Origin: Punica granatum
Lineage: Eukaryota; Streptophyta; Magnoliopsida; Myrtales; Lythraceae
Assembly (NCBI RefSeq): GCF_007655135.1
Contig: NC_045128.1
Location: forward strand, 40,995,885-41,059,884
Length of the DNA stretch: 64,000 nucleotides
Direction: 5' to 3'
Positions 24,354 through 38,153 of this stretch are shown here, one piece after another; the first letter of the stretch is position 1; each line of letters opens with the position of its first letter. A model generated the notes under the pieces. The model was not told the origin of the DNA. It did no database searches and saw only the letters and a program-made list of their open reading frames with translations. The position numbers were made by a program, and so were the translations under genes.

Positions 24354-25546
24354 ATGTCGAACCAACGGGCCGGCGGGGAAGGCCGCTCTGGTGGGGGAAA
24401 TGATCCTTCATTGGCCAAGACAGCTGGGTTCCTGGTCTTCTCTGGCATTGCCCTCAGCATACTCAAAACCCTAAACCCTCTCAACAAAAACCGCACTGCT
24501 AGCTCGTCGGAGTCGCTCGCTGGGTCGGTTCAGCCTACTAGGGAAGCTCCGCCTCCGCCTCAGCCTCAGCCTCAGCCTCCGCCTCCTCCCGTACGACGAC
24601 CTTCAGCCGAACCCATCACCAAGGTTTGCTTTCCAAGTTTTATGTTTTCTGTTCTCCTTTGTGAGTGAAGTTATAGTCTTTCCGTGGCTGTATTATGTTA
24701 CGCCATGAAAGCAAATTGCTTGCAGCTTGTGAGCTCTCTGTGGACATATTGCTTCTCCTTTTTGATTAATCAAAAGCCCATTGCCGGGATTGGATTCTAG
24801 TTCTTACACATGGAGATACTTTGGAGTTATTGCTTGTCCATTCTATGGATCGTAATATGCAGTTTTGCAGCAATTATCTGTATATCTGGAGTACCTTAAG
24901 ACTCACTCTGCTTGGCTTAACTCATTTTCACTTCTTTTGGGTGAAATTCTTGGCTTTTGTTGTGAAGATGAATTGGCTTACTCTGTTCATTTTTGTGACA
25001 TTCTTCTAGAGACACGCATCTGCTGATCAATTTGTGGCGCAGTCTCTGCATCGAACAGTAGAGATCGCAAAGGGAGACACGCTCTGGGGATTATCCCAAA
25101 AATATGGAGTACGTGCTTCCTTACTTTGACCATCTATACCAAGTGAAAGTTAAGTAGCTTGTTTATCTTTTGCGGCAATTCAGAGTAGGATCAAAATTTT
25201 CTGCTGAGGAAATAGAGGCTTTAAGAATCTGATGTATGTGTTGGCAGCTTTGCAAGGCTGATGGTGTTTTGAACGATAACTCCCAATTCTGTTTAATCTT
25301 GAAACCATCCTTTGATATTCCCTTAAATGTCTTTCTCCCTCACCTTTATGTGCTCTTTCTGCTAGATCCATGGGTTCATTTTCATTTATCGGCCTAGGGA
25401 GGTTGCTGTTTGACCAAGAAGATTCCTTTTGTTTTCTTATCCGGGTTGTACTATTCCTGTTTCAGGTGCCGGTTGATGCAATAAAAGAGGCGAATGGGTT
25501 AACGGGGGACACTATCTATGCAGGCAGGAAGCTTATTATTCCATGA
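24354..25546 (+). CDS. Small LysM-domain protein with N-terminal membrane segment
   Basis: Three exons (24354-24623, 25010-25108, 25466-25546), all in phase 0, give 149 residues. A hydrophobic stretch, TAGFLVFSGIALSIL, at about residues 23-37 could be a membrane anchor or uncleaved signal. A Pro/Gln-rich linker follows, encoded by repeated CAGCCT/CCTCCG units. The C-terminus is one LysM domain (about residues 105-148): VEIAKGDTLWGLSQKYGV, then VDAIKEANGL and AGRKLIIP. LysM modules bind N-acetylglucosamine polymers such as chitin or peptidoglycan. With no kinase domain it is not a CERK-type receptor. The true ligand and the compartment are unknown. Confidence 0.85.
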
Positions 25547-26897
25547 TAGGAGAACAAGGTCTTGCCCTGTGGCTTAATCCTCATTTTCCAACTGGGGGTT
25601 TAGGCCCGTGCTTCTGAGTGTCTGTACCTTGTCAGTTTGCAGATTTAGATATTGACTAAGAGATAAATTTTAAAATTAGGATCAAAGGGAGCTTTTTTAG
25701 TTTTATATCAGTGATGGTCAATTGCAGTTATTGTTCCGATAGTCGCCCGTGCTTTGGTAAATTCTCTGATTTTTACAACATTTGGCATTGAGTTTGGTGT
25801 TTCTTCATTACAGGAGGCTGTCTTCCCAATGTTGTAAGTGTTAGCTTATTTCCTTGAGGACTAATATGTTTTGTTGTTGTCGGTTCAATTCTGCAGTTCT
25901 TGTCCCAAGTCTTATTGTAACTGCTCTTTTTGATTTCGATGATATGCTGCTTGAAGTTGGACGAAAGAGGCAACACAGATTATGAACCTGAGGGATAGCC
26001 CATCATGAGCACAAAAATGTTAGTTGTCGATTATGATACCGGTGTGATTGATCCAGGAGGCAAAAAATTTATTGTAGATTATGCTTGACTATAACTTCAC
26101 ATGAAAGGGAAAAACTTGGAAATAGAGAGCACACCTTGGTTGACTCGGGACAATATTCATGCAGTCTGGAAGCTTATTATTATGTGATACATTACGAAGT
26201 ATTCTTCATGCCAGAGACGGTTTCTGTACATTTTCAGCATCCAGCCTTAGATATCAATGAGAGGTGCACAGAATTATAGGATCAAGAGTGGCTTGTTTAT
26301 TTGGTCAGCTTTGTTTCAGAAATGCTTCTGCAATTGCCATAACTTGTTCAATGATCAAGCTTTCTTCTCAATATTACCGAGTTTCAGCTTTGATTGCTTG
26401 TTTATTTGGTCAGGTTTGTTTCAGAGATGCTCCTTCAATTGCCACAACTTGTTCAATGATAGGCTTTTTCTCAATACTACCAAGTTTCAGCTTTTATTGC
26501 CCAGAGGACTGCGTGAAGATTCTTCTGCTCACGGCAACTTCTCAACTCATACACAGCTCACAAACTATAGATTACTATCACAATTTGAACCAGCCAGTTT
26601 GTGCATATAAGTTTTATGGTCAAGCTTTGGGCTCCTTGGAAGTTAAATGCAGTTAGCTCCGGAAAATTTGGTAAATTTGGATGAACTGAATCCTTTATAG
26701 CTGGCTAAGGTTAACAAGAATGATTTCACTTTCATAAGCAAAACTGATACTTTTGTATGTAAAGCAAGCGAGCAACGATTTCTAAATGCAAATTCAACAT
26801 AGGTCTACATCCTGTTCTTAGAAAATACTGAACCAAAGATCTCTCGGACACAAAACCTTGTGACAACATAAAAACAAGAACTACTGTTTGCTAACAA
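25547..26897. other. 3' flank of LysM gene with partial duplications
   Basis: After the LysM stop the DNA contains no supported gene. 26145-26190 resembles the last coding bases of LysM exon 3. A two-copy tandem repeat of about 105 bases lies at 26291-26500. The ORFs across it (26257-26656) are by-products of that repeat. Confidence 0.55.
26291..26500. repeat. Two-copy tandem repeat, about 105 bp period
   Basis: Copy 1 (26291-26395) and copy 2 (26396-26500) share GCTTGTTTATTTGGTCAG, then AACTTGTTCAATGAT and AGTTTCAGCTTT with scattered differences, so the duplication is not recent. Confidence 0.8.
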
Positions 26898-28243
<1,346 letters not shown>

Positions 28244-28314
28244 CGCGCCTGAGATTAACGGATTGGGCTGCCGCTGACAGGCTAGAAGTAAGAAAGGTGA
28301 AGAAGAGAACTGAG

Positions 28315-28364
28315 AAACCCTAATATGCAGCAGACAGCTGGTGGATCTGCGATTGCTAGGGTTT
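28315..28364. promoter_or_regulatory. Telo-box pair in the RPL11 5' region
   Basis: AAACCCTA occurs on the plus strand at 28315-28322 and on the minus strand at 28357-28364, in the probable RPL11 leader. Telo-boxes are common around start sites of plant translation genes. Confidence 0.65.
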
Positions 28365-28418
28365 TGGAGGGTTAACCTTACAAAGTCAAGTGACGATTTT
28401 ACCCTTTCCATCTTCTAA

Positions 28419-28489
28419 TGGGCCGGATGGGCTCAGAGGAATGAAGAGTGGGCCTCTCATCCACGAACATTCCTAATGGGCCAGGCCCA
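28419..28489. promoter_or_regulatory. Cluster of four site II (TGGGCC/GGCCCA) elements
   Basis: TGGGCC is at 28419, 28449 and 28477, and GGCCCA at 28484. Site II elements bind TCP factors and pair with telo-boxes in ribosomal-protein promoters. The cluster lies midway between the divergent RPL11 and PPR starts, so it may serve both. Confidence 0.7.
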
Positions 28490-28754
28490 ATACATATCGC
28501 TGCTGCTCTTCCTCCCCTGGCGGGAGAAGAAAGAGACTGGAGAAATTCCCTCTCCCTCTCTCTCTTTCCCTCCCCCGGCTCTCTCTCTCTTGGCGACTGA
28601 GCTATGCAGTTAGCTACAGAGCCTACCTGACACCATTTTCTGATCATCGATTTTGGTCCTATGCAGACTTCATTGGATTTGGATGCAAAGGTTCGAGCTT
28701 TGGCTGCGGTTGTGATGTGTTTCTTACATGCTCGGTGATGAGCTGCCTGAATTC

Positions 28755-30137
28755 ATGTCAAAAATGGTCTTTAGCTTATCAACCAGGTTACTGAATATCA
28801 CCGTAGCCTCCCTGTGCAAAGCTCGGCAGCTGCAGAGAGCAGAAACTGCCCTTGTAGACGCCATTAGACTCGGGGTCTTCCCCGATGTCGTGACTTACAA
28901 CACACTCGTTGATGGGTACTGTCGTTTCGTCAGCTTGGACACCGGGTACAGTGTTGTTAGTAGAATGTGCCAGGCCGGGATTAGACCCAATGCGGTCACC
29001 TTCAACTCGTTGATGGCCGGGGCAACCCGGCGGCACCTTTTGTCGAGGGCCCTCGATCTGTTTGAGGAAATGCTCCAGTATGGCATATCTCCCGATTTGT
29101 GGAGTTACAACAATTTAATGCACTGCCTTTTCAAACTAGGGAGACCTGACGAAGCCTATAGGGTGTTCCATGATATTATAGTGAATGATCTATCGCCCTG
29201 TGGGGCGACCTGTAACATTATGATTAATGGGCTTTGCAAGAATGGGTATTCGAGCAACGCCCTTATGCTTTTTAGGAATTTGCAGCGGTATGGGTTTGTT
29301 CCTGGGGTTGTGACTTACAATGTTCTCATTAGCGGGCTTTGCAAAGCGAGAAGATTGAAGGCTGCGAGTAGATTGTTGCAGGAGTTGGCAGAGTCAGGGC
29401 AAGCCCCGAATGCTGCCACCTACACCACAATTATGAAAAGTTTCTTCAGGTTCAAGAAGTTTGAAGAAGGGCTCGAGATCTTTGCCTTGATGAGGAGCAA
29501 AGGATTTACTTTTGATGGGTTTGCTTACTGCACAGTTACTGGTGCTTTAGTAAAGAGGGGCAGGTTAGAGGAGGCAAATGAGCTAATGGATGAGATGGTA
29601 AGGGATGGAATTCAGCTCGATGTGGTGTCTTACAATACCAAGATTAACCTCCGATGCAAGGAAGGTAAGTTTGAGGATGCCTACCAGCTGTTGGATGAAT
29701 TGGAGAAAGGTGGCCTAGAATGTGATGTATATACTCACAGTATCATAGTTGACGGGTTGTGCAAGGCCGATGATATGGAAGGGGCCCTGCGACACTTAAA
29801 ATATATGAATTCTTTGGGGTTTAAATCAACGCTTGTTGCTTTAAACTGCATTATCAATGGCTTGGGTAAAGCTGGAGATATTGACCGTGCTCTGATGTTG
29901 TTCGAATCAATGGAGACTAGAGATGATTTCACCTACGCTTCTTTAGTGCACAACCTTTGCAAAGCAAGGAGGTATAGACATGCCTCCAAGATACTACTTT
30001 TGTGGTTAAACAGTGGCCTGAAAGTTCTCCGTTCTTGCCAACGTGCCGTTCTTGCTGGTCTTCATGATTCAGGATTCAAAAGAGATGCTAAGAAGCTCAA
30101 GTTAAAGATTTGGAAGGCTAGGATGCTAAGATGTTAA
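28755..30137 (+). CDS. Pentatricopeptide repeat protein (At5g46680-like, P class)
   Basis: A single-exon protein of 460 residues from the ATG at 28755. An in-frame ATG at 28728 adds nine residues, but the MSKMVF start fits the family better. It is built almost wholly of 35-residue PPR motifs of the P type, about eleven, with the usual cores VVTYNTLVDGYCR, AVTFNSLMAG, ATCNIMINGLCK, VVTYNVLISGLCK and ALNCIINGLGKAG. There is no E, DYW or SMR domain. PPR proteins bind organellar RNA. The absence of a clear transit peptide leaves the compartment open. It shares a short divergent promoter with RPL11. The family is large and the orthologue call is from memory. Confidence 0.88.
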   Translation: MSKMVFSLSTRLLNITVASLCKARQLQRAETALVDAIRLGVFPDVVTYNTLVDGYCRFVSLDTGYSVVSRMCQAGIRPNAVTFNSLMAGATRRHLLSRALDLFEEMLQYGISPDLWSYNNLMHCLFKLGRPDEAYRVFHDIIVNDLSPCGATCNIMINGLCKNGYSSNALMLFRNLQRYGFVPGVVTYNVLISGLCKARRLKAASRLLQELAESGQAPNAATYTTIMKSFFRFKKFEEGLEIFALMRSKGFTFDGFAYCTVTGALVKRGRLEEANELMDEMVRDGIQLDVVSYNTKINLRCKEGKFEDAYQLLDELEKGGLECDVYTHSIIVDGLCKADDMEGALRHLKYMNSLGFKSTLVALNCIINGLGKAGDIDRALMLFESMETRDDFTYASLVHNLCKARRYRHASKILLLWLNSGLKVLRSCQRAVLAGLHDSGFKRDAKKLKLKIWKARMLRC

Positions 30138-32787
30138 TTTCTTAGTGTCAAGGGGGGAAATTAGTAAGTTCCTTGATGTTCATTGTGACAAGGAATCATA
30201 CGAGGCAGAACTACTTTGTGCATCTACCTTGAGTGATTAAATGGAGATGATTGGAAGCCACTACCCTACCAAACAAGAGGGCATGAGTTGTTGCACTCGA
30301 TCGGTTCATGCAGGTGAGTGGAAGATTTTCTTGCTTAACAACAAAAATGGTGGTTGTGTGCATTTGGGTGATTTTTCAGGCTGCTCCATCAATTCCTACT
30401 ATTTATTAAGGTACTGAGTTATATAGTCTCCATAAGGAAGTGATTAAAAATTTAAAATTGCTAGAGATGCTCTCATATAGTGTATCAAAATTTTTAAGCT
30501 TTAGGATCCTGAGACATGTAGAATTTCTGCTGTTTTTGCAGGTAAATTGACTGACCCTGCAAATATGTAATCAGGATCTCAGCATGGAGCAGACCCTTCG
30601 AATGAAGTTGAACTTGTGAGTATTGTCCAGGCTTTTTGGTTGAAATGAGTAACTTTACATATCGAAGTGTGAAGCTTAACATGGACAAAATGATAACACA
30701 TTATTTATTGCCAGAATACTTGACTTATAATTAGGTTACCTTGCTTTGTATAATAAGTTGCTTTTTGAAGCTTCTAAATGTTTTAGCCCATACAATTTTC
30801 TCAATTACAGGTGGAAGCTTGCTCTTTTAGTGAATTTCACATTATTAACAAAGATCATCCATCAACTATCTGTTTCTTCTGATGGCGGATGACGTGGACA
30901 TCAACTATCGCTCGTTGAGGTCTGACCGGTCGGTCCTCATTGCCGGAAATGATTACATTGTCTCCCATCAATCATCTTCATACGTGTTGCTGCCATTGAT
31001 TTTTTTATTTTATTTTTTTGTAGGTATGATTATCTAAGTTGTTGGTCGACATATCTTTTCTTCAAAGATCTTTGTGGCATATGTCAAAAGAAACGATATC
31101 CAATAAAATTGGAACGAAGAAAAGATATGTTGAAGAGCTTTTAATGCCTTTCAAGCTGAGGATATAGGTGTCAGGACCTCTGTGATCTTTGCTGTGGCTG
31201 TGGTTATGGCCCGGAGTCGCTGGCTGAGTAACAAAGGTTCTATTCAGATATTCAGAAGCAAGGCGAGGGAGGCCTCGGCCACGGTGGGGATGCCATGGAG
31301 AAACCCGACTCATTTAACAGCTAGTTGTCCACCCTGTTGGCATTTCTTGGAAGTCGGCAGGCTGCCCACTACAACTCTCTCATTTGGGCCCCAGCCGATT
31401 CAGAAACTGACCAGACAGAGAACTCCGGCATACGGACGGGCTGGTGGAGCTGTGGCCGTCGCTCGATGATACCGCAGCGTTTCAAATTACCTTTCAGCCC
31501 CTCTCCTTCCTTTTTTTTTTTAAGCCTTTAATAATTGCATTATTTCATTAATTAACTCTATGTCCATTATATTTTTGTTTCCTTTTATTAGGTTGCCGCA
31601 TTTATTCGTCATATATTGGCTAATATCTTCCGACTAAATCGTGCTCCAAATGTTATCACATTAGTCATTGCGAATCGACTCAGCCAGAGTCAAGCAAACA
31701 TGCCAAATAAATCACATTTCTGCCTAGTAGATGGTATGTACATATCTTCATATTCTGCCCATTAACCGACCTTATTATTGAAGATTTTTATTATGTCATA
31801 AATAATTTGCCATAATTGAAAAAATGTAATTTAATAATTAATGAGTTGTCATAACTTGGGGTGAATTAATCAGATTCTCTCAGACACACTACACAAAAAT
31901 ATTTGGATTGGAAAACAAGGGTAGTAGTTTTCTAAGATTCTGGTCAGAACCCTCTGCAATCACATATGGACCCCGATAAACTAATGAAGGATCCTCAAAC
32001 CATATATCCATGTAAAACTCAGTTATTTGTTATTGAGATTTCGAGGAGACCTCGATATCAGAGTATAGCTGGGAAAAACACCAGGCTGCCGACCAATTCA
32101 GCGGAATGGGGAAGACTCTCGACCAAAATGGCATGGTCAAACCAAAAGCTACTAAGAAATCTCAATAAGTAGTCAAATTGAAAATAACTTAGCAATCACG
32201 ATTCACGAGTTCCACAATATTAACGATACCCAAAAAAGTACCCAAGTCCAATACAACGAAATCTCAAATCAACTCAAATAATCAACATGAGACAAAGCCA
32301 GACCCTTTGTCATCATTAAAAATAAAATAAATTCAAAGCCGACTCGCTTATTTAAACTAAAAAGGAAAAAATTGCTCAAACTTATAAGGAACCTACAAAT
32401 CTTTCATTTGTTTTTCTGTTTTATAAATCAGAAAATACATATGTATACATTCTCGAGTAAGGTCGGTCCCGTTTCTTGAACCCTAAAACCGACCCATGAA
32501 CCAAACATACTGAAAAAAAAAAAAAACTTCTCGAATTTGTAAATGGCTTGAGCAGGGTCGGGTTTTTTCGGATCTCAAGGGTTTTTTATTATTATTATTA
32601 TTATATATACTAACACCTCTACATGGCCTGGCCAGTGGCCATGACTGAAAATTTGGGGCAAAGAAAGAAAAATAATTGCCATGAAAATGAATAATAACGA
32701 TAAAGAGGTAAAGTTGTGTAAGGAAATGGACATCACGCGCCTCGAGGAGCAGAGCACTGCCTGCTTCAGACAATCACATTGACTCCG

Positions 32788-32824
<37 letters not shown>

Positions 32825-32969
32825 ATTTACTTCTCCATTTTCGTTTTTCTCCAATCTCTTCACTGCTCTCTGTTCCATACCCTACTCCTCTCTTCGTCTC
32901 TGTGTCTCGCTTCATTTCTCGCTTTGCTTCGAAGAGAGAAGAGAGAATAGGCAGGGGAGCTCTGTTTCC
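30138..32969. other. Intergenic; PPR 3' flank to AspAT promoter
   Basis: No supported gene. 31160-31470 is less AT-rich and has overlapping ORFs on both strands, but none resembles a known protein. The last 200 bases are the AspAT promoter and leader, with a (CT)n run at 32793-32821. Confidence 0.5.
32793..32821. repeat. (CT)n run upstream of AspAT
   Basis: About fourteen CT units, 150 bases before the AspAT start. GA/CT tracts near plant start sites can bind BPC factors and often lie in the 5' UTR. Confidence 0.8.
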
Positions 32970-35900
32970 ATGGCGATGCGGACGGCCATCTCCAGCAGGA
33001 TCCTCTCCCGGGCCGCCCTTCCCGGAGCTCGGTCCATGTCCTCCTGGTGGCGCAGCGTCGAGCCCGCTCCCAAGGACCCGATACTCGGCGTCACTGAGGC
33101 CTTCCTCGCCGATCCCAGCCCCGATAAAGTGAATGTCGGCGTCGTAAGTGATCGCAAATCAAACCGCTTTCTTTGCTTTTTCCCTCCTCTGCTTTTCGAT
33201 GTCTCCTATGTCGTCGCCTAAAATTCTCTTGAGCCGAAATTCGACCGAACCGCGTGGAGACTTATTATGGGCAATAAACAGGTCACATATGATTCTCTCG
33301 TTTTCTGGTTTTCCTACGAAAATGAAAACTGAAAACGCCTTTCTATTTCCTATTCTTCCGAACGCTGTCTGTGTGCTGTTCCGGTCTTGCACTCTGTTAA
33401 TGTTCGTCTTTTGTAGTGTGATTTTGGTTTTTTGATCATCGAAGGGGGCGTATCGAGATGATAATGGAAAGCCGGTTGTTCTCGAATGTGTTAGAGAAGC
33501 TGAAAGAAGAATCGCTGGTAACTTGAAGATGTAAGCATCTTATTTCACTAATAGCTGCGCAAAACATGGATTTTTCCTTGCTTGTTGCGACAGTCTATAG
33601 CGGTCCCATGGAATTTTCCTTTTTATCCTTCAGCAGTCACTTTTTTTTCTTGCTCGTTGAAGGGGATCAGGATTCCATGCCTTTTTCGGTGTAATGAGTA
33701 TTCTTTGTTCACTTTTGATAAGTGACAGTGACACCACTTTTAATGATGCTCGATTCCACTATGCGATGATGGAAGTCATTCAGTTGATCTTACTAAAAGT
33801 GAAAGACTAAATGAATTCCATGAGAGATATCATGTCAAGAGGATAACCAACTCTCTGTTAGCATGCTGAGAGTCTTTCTTGATGGGAGTTTCAGGTCGGG
33901 TCCTACATAACTAGTTTGAGAGTTCTTTCATAGGCATATAGTGCCTTCTGTGTAAATTCACTGGATATGGACGACATTTATTTGCCACATATGCATTTGG
34001 GGAAGATGTAATATTCTCCAAGATCTAAATTGAGTAAACACTTGGATATTAATGTTTTCTGCTGACAGGGAATATCTCCCGATGGGCGGTAGCGTGAATA
34101 TGGTGCAAGAAACACTGAAGCTAGCTTATGGGGAGAACTCCGAGTTCATCAAGGACAAAAGAATAGCAGCAGTGCAATCTCTCTCAGGGACTGGTGCATG
34201 TCGACTTTTTGCGGATTTTCAGAAGCGATTTCGTCCTGATTCCCAAATATATATACCAGTGCCGACCTGGGCAAAGTGAGCTCACTAGTGGCTTTTAAGA
34301 TTGCATCAATCAAGAAACAGTTATTGACAACTAAGTCCTTTAATATGAACTGTAACAGCCACCATAATATCTGGAGAGATGCTCAGGTTCCACAGCGGTC
34401 ATATCATTACTATCTTCCAGAGACAAGGGGGTTAGATTTTGCGGCATTGATGGATGATGTGAAGGTAATCTCTTGTCTACTTAACGTCTGGATAGCTTGC
34501 TTACTCCACCTTCTTCCTTTTCGTATATTCTCTGTAAACAGATAGTTTTTGTGCATCATGTATATTGCTCTAAATTGCATATGGATTTTCCACAGAACGC
34601 TCCCGACGGCTCTTTCTTTTTACTGCATGCTTGTGCTCATAATCCTACTGGGGTGGATCCCACAGAAGTGCAATGGAGAGAAATCTCATATCAATTTAAG
34701 GTACATATTTGTTACCCCAACTCCCTCATACCAAAGAAGAAATTCGACTCCTTTTGCACTCATGTAGAGCGACTATTTTCAGGTCAAAGGTCATTTTGCC
34801 TTTTTTGATATGGCATATCAAGGTTTTGCTAGTGGCGATCCAGAGAGAGATGCAAAGTCGATCAGAATTTTCCTCAATGACGGCCATTTTATAGGAATTT
34901 CCCAATCGTATGCCAAAAATATGGGTCTCTATGGACAGAGGGTGGGATGCCTCAGGTAAATGCCTGTTATGCAATCATGAATTGACGATGAGATTAGTAG
35001 TGACAGTTAAGCTGGGGCTTATAGAGTGTTTAACTTTGCTTCTTAAATATTGTTGAAAATGGAGGAAGACTAAAGTGATTACTTTCATTTGATGCTGCCA
35101 AAGCATCATATGAATCTGAATCTCTCGGTTTCTTCTTCTAAAATTGAATTTTATCACTTGCTATATTCTGGAGGTTAATGGTTTTACAAATATGCATCGG
35201 TTAGGAAATTCCAAAGTATCAATTAGGAAATTCAAAATGGAACAACTTCTTTCTTGCCATAAAGTGAATCGATTTCTGTCAGAGAAGCAATTTGATATGC
35301 TGGAATATAATGGATAATTTTTGTTACGCAGTGTGCTATGTGAAGATGAAAAGCAAGCCGTGGCAGTCAAAAGCCAATTGCAGCAGCTTGCAAGACGAAT
35401 GTACAGTAACCCTCCTCTCCATGGTGCGCTCATTGTTTCCACTATTCTTGGGGATCCAGACTTGAAGAAATTGTGGCTCAAGGAAGTGAAGGTAAGCAAC
35501 TCAACACAGTCCTCTACCATGAAAAGGTGGTACAATAAGTAGATGCTCTCAGAAACGCTTTGTCTTGTGATGAGATCTGGATGAAGGGCAGGAGCTACAG
35601 GGCCAAGTGAATATACTTGATCATGCTATTTACATATGGTTGTTCTTGTTGATCTCGACCTAGTTGATATATTTGCTGCGACAGAATTCTGAGAGCTTAA
35701 ATGTGTTGCGTTATGATATTATGGAAGTAGTTTCTTCTGGGGCACTTACCTAGTCCAAGGCTTTTGGTATCCCAACATCAAATGAATGGACCAAATAAAA
35801 ACTTTCTTTTGGAGGGCAAATAAAGTAAATGTGACAATTTTTTTTCGCTTCAGGTGATGGCTGATCGGATCATTGGGATGCGGACTGCCCTGAGAGAGAG

Positions 35901-36335
35901 CCTTGAAAAGCGGGGTTCAACCTTATCATGGCGGCACATTACTGATCAGGTAGACTGGAGTTGTCTTCTCCTCATTAATTTGTTACCCTTCTTTTACTGC
36001 TGTTCTCATCTAATCTGAAGGTTGTTTTTTTTCTCCCATCACAATCTGGTCCCTGCAAACAGATTGGCATGTTCTGCTACAGCGGTTTGACTCCTGAACA
36101 AGTTGATCGCTTGACGAACGAATATCACATTTACATGACTCGTAATGGCCGTATCAGGTATTATTCCCCTCATATGTACTTCTTTCATGGCCACTCTAAA
36201 TTGGTCCAATACACAAGACTCTGTCACTATCTCAGATACTAACACGTGAAATCCGGATACAGTATGGCTGGAGTCACAACAGGAAATGTCGGCTATCTAG
36301 CAAATGCGATCCATGAGGTCACAAAATCTGCTTAG
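32970..36335 (+). CDS. ASP1: Aspartate aminotransferase, mitochondrial
   Basis: A PLP enzyme that exchanges amino groups between aspartate/2-oxoglutarate and oxaloacetate/glutamate. It feeds the malate-aspartate shuttle in the mitochondrial matrix. Ten exons (32970-33143, 33445-33530, 34069-34275, 34359-34464, 34596-34700, 34783-34955, 35332-35491, 35854-35949, 36063-36157, 36263-36335) give 424 residues. The first 25 or so residues form an Arg/Ser-rich presequence ([20 protein letters not shown]). Then come [32 protein letters not shown], and [17 protein letters not shown], where the PLP-binding lysine is about residue 271. The C-terminus is [17 protein letters not shown]. The presequence separates it from the cytosolic and plastid isoforms. 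All exon joins keep frame with standard GT-AG. Confidence 0.94.
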
Positions 36336-38153
36336 AGGCTCGTTATTCAACTATACCTATTTAATGAGGTATGAAATTGTGGCACGGCATCGAGAACTTT
36401 ATCATTTGCTCTATTTATATGGGCTTCATGAGACTAGAGTAAAGACGTGAATAATGGGCATCATCATAATTCTTGTCTGCTCCAAGTTTATGATGTTTCT
36501 TTCAGGGTCATTGGAGACGGTGTTTGTTGGAGCAAAATTTGATATCATGCTGAGAATATCTTGTGAGGAAACTCTCGGATTAGTTTTTTAAAAAATGAGA
36601 ATAAAGAAGCAGGCCATTCTTGTTATTGTTCTTTTGGAGGTGATGAGAGTAGATGTTGTTGCTGGCAAAGGGACCGGTTTCCATCTTGGTTGCTTGTATG
36701 CTCAATCAAGAACCATGAGATTTAACTGCTTTGATATCAAATTGGTTGAGTGTTGAGAAAACAACGCGGATCGAAAATCTTTGGCTCATCGCACATCGGT
36801 GACTCGGGGATCAGGAATGGGGGCTGGTGGACGAATGTGCACCTATGATTCAGTCTAAACTCAGCCCGGACTTGTCTGTCTTAGGCCCATAAGATCATGC
36901 TAAGTTCAGAAAAACTAGGCCGCCCTATCATGTTTTAAGGCTAAAAGTGTTGACACCCTCTACGCCATGGCCCAGCCTGACCGTCTATCGTCATACTGGC
37001 AAACTATCTTAGACGCCCTAGCAGGCCTCCATTAGATCGTTGTCATTGGCCCGCAACACTTCCGCATGTTCCTTCGTATCTCCAACATCCGCTGTCCTCC
37101 CGCATGTTCCTTCGTATCTCCAACATCCGCTGTCCTCCGGGTTTTTATCGAGCCTAGCTTAGCCAGTGGTCAGAGCTCAAATGTCTCGGACTCGCAGACC
37201 TTAGAGCTTGAATTAACTGACGGCTTTCACTGCAGTGTCGCGACTTTACTCCTTGCAAGAATCTCAACGGTTTCCTACCCCGGTCCTTGAAAGTCACAGT
37301 TTTCTCATCCGCCTTGAGCGTTTAGGCTTAGTCAGAGGATGACAAGCTCATAACATAAACAAAGCAAACAGTTGTCCGCTATCTTTCACTCATCAGAGGA
37401 CAGGCTGTCCTGCCCAAGTCAAAGTCAAAAGTCAAACCATGTCTCCAGTGCTAGCACAATTAGTGAACGTAACAGAGCACATGCCCCCCACGCGGCCGGA
37501 TATCTGCTCATCACAATGCCCCGCGGTAAGGATATTACAGTACCCGCCGAGTGATTATTCACTCTGAAGCATCCCAGATCAGCTTCCCCAGGACCAGCTT
37601 GAGATACTCAAGAGGACAAGAAGATTATGCCAAAGTGACAAAGGGAGACTCGCAATAACGACAGGCATGCAAGAGTCGGGAAACCTCTTACGGGTGTTCG
37701 ACAATAGTGAGTAGAGAAAAGACAGATGGTGAATTCATATTCATAGGAGAATGAAAAGTGCAAGCCACAAACTAATTTAAATGAGCTACAAGAGCTCTTT
37801 GCTGGGTCTGTATAGAGCCCTACAAAGCTAGACATAAGTTGAATCGCATCATAATGCTCCCCTAGCCCTCTCTTTCTAGAACCTTTTTTTTTTTTCCATA
37901 AGTCATTGCAAATGTACAATAAAGACTTGTCTTTTTTAATAAAGCTAAAATTGCATAAACTTAAAAAGGCAAACATTATAGATTTAAGGATCGGAGACAG
38001 AAAGCCAGAGAACATGTGTACATCTTGCGGGGCGGGAAAGAACACTCGCTGATTGGGCTAACGACTTTCGTCACAATGGATCACAGATCGGGTCCTCACT
38101 TCCTTCCATTCAGCTTAGCAGATGATTCAGCACACTTCAGCAGTCCAACCTTT
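36336..38153. other. Convergent intergenic region between AspAT and the GSK3-like kinase
   Basis: The two ends are probably 3' UTRs. 36750-37570 is GC-richer than its surroundings, has many CCG/CGC triplets, and contains the 38-bp tandem repeat at 37063-37138. No protein family was recognised in it. Confidence 0.5.
37063..37138. repeat. Perfect two-copy 38-bp tandem repeat
   Basis: The unit beginning CGCATGTTCCTTCGTATCTC is repeated without any mismatch at 37063-37100 and 37101-37138, which implies a recent duplication. Confidence 0.92.

Noticed and set aside
24465..24481. Telomere-like CCCTAAACCCT sequence
   Set aside because: It is part of LysM coding sequence (KTLNPLNKN), not an interstitial telomere or a promoter telo-box.
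24001..24496. ORFs on both strands upstream of and overlapping LysM exon 1
   Set aside because: They overlap the LysM promoter, leader and first exon in other frames. Only the frame from 24354 joins the LysM exons.
26257..26656. Overlapping ORFs of 117 and 130 codons
   Set aside because: They are produced by the 105-bp tandem repeat in two frames and show no family likeness.
28788..29932. Minus-strand ORFs opposite the PPR gene
   Set aside because: They mirror the PPR repeats and contain no independent protein signal.
31062..31469. ORFs on both strands in a less AT-rich patch
   Set aside because: No recognisable domain, splice context or protein-like conservation could be seen, so they are not called as genes.
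37066..37290. 74-codon ORF over the 38-bp repeat
   Set aside because: It is created by duplication of non-coding sequence, and no homology was recognised.
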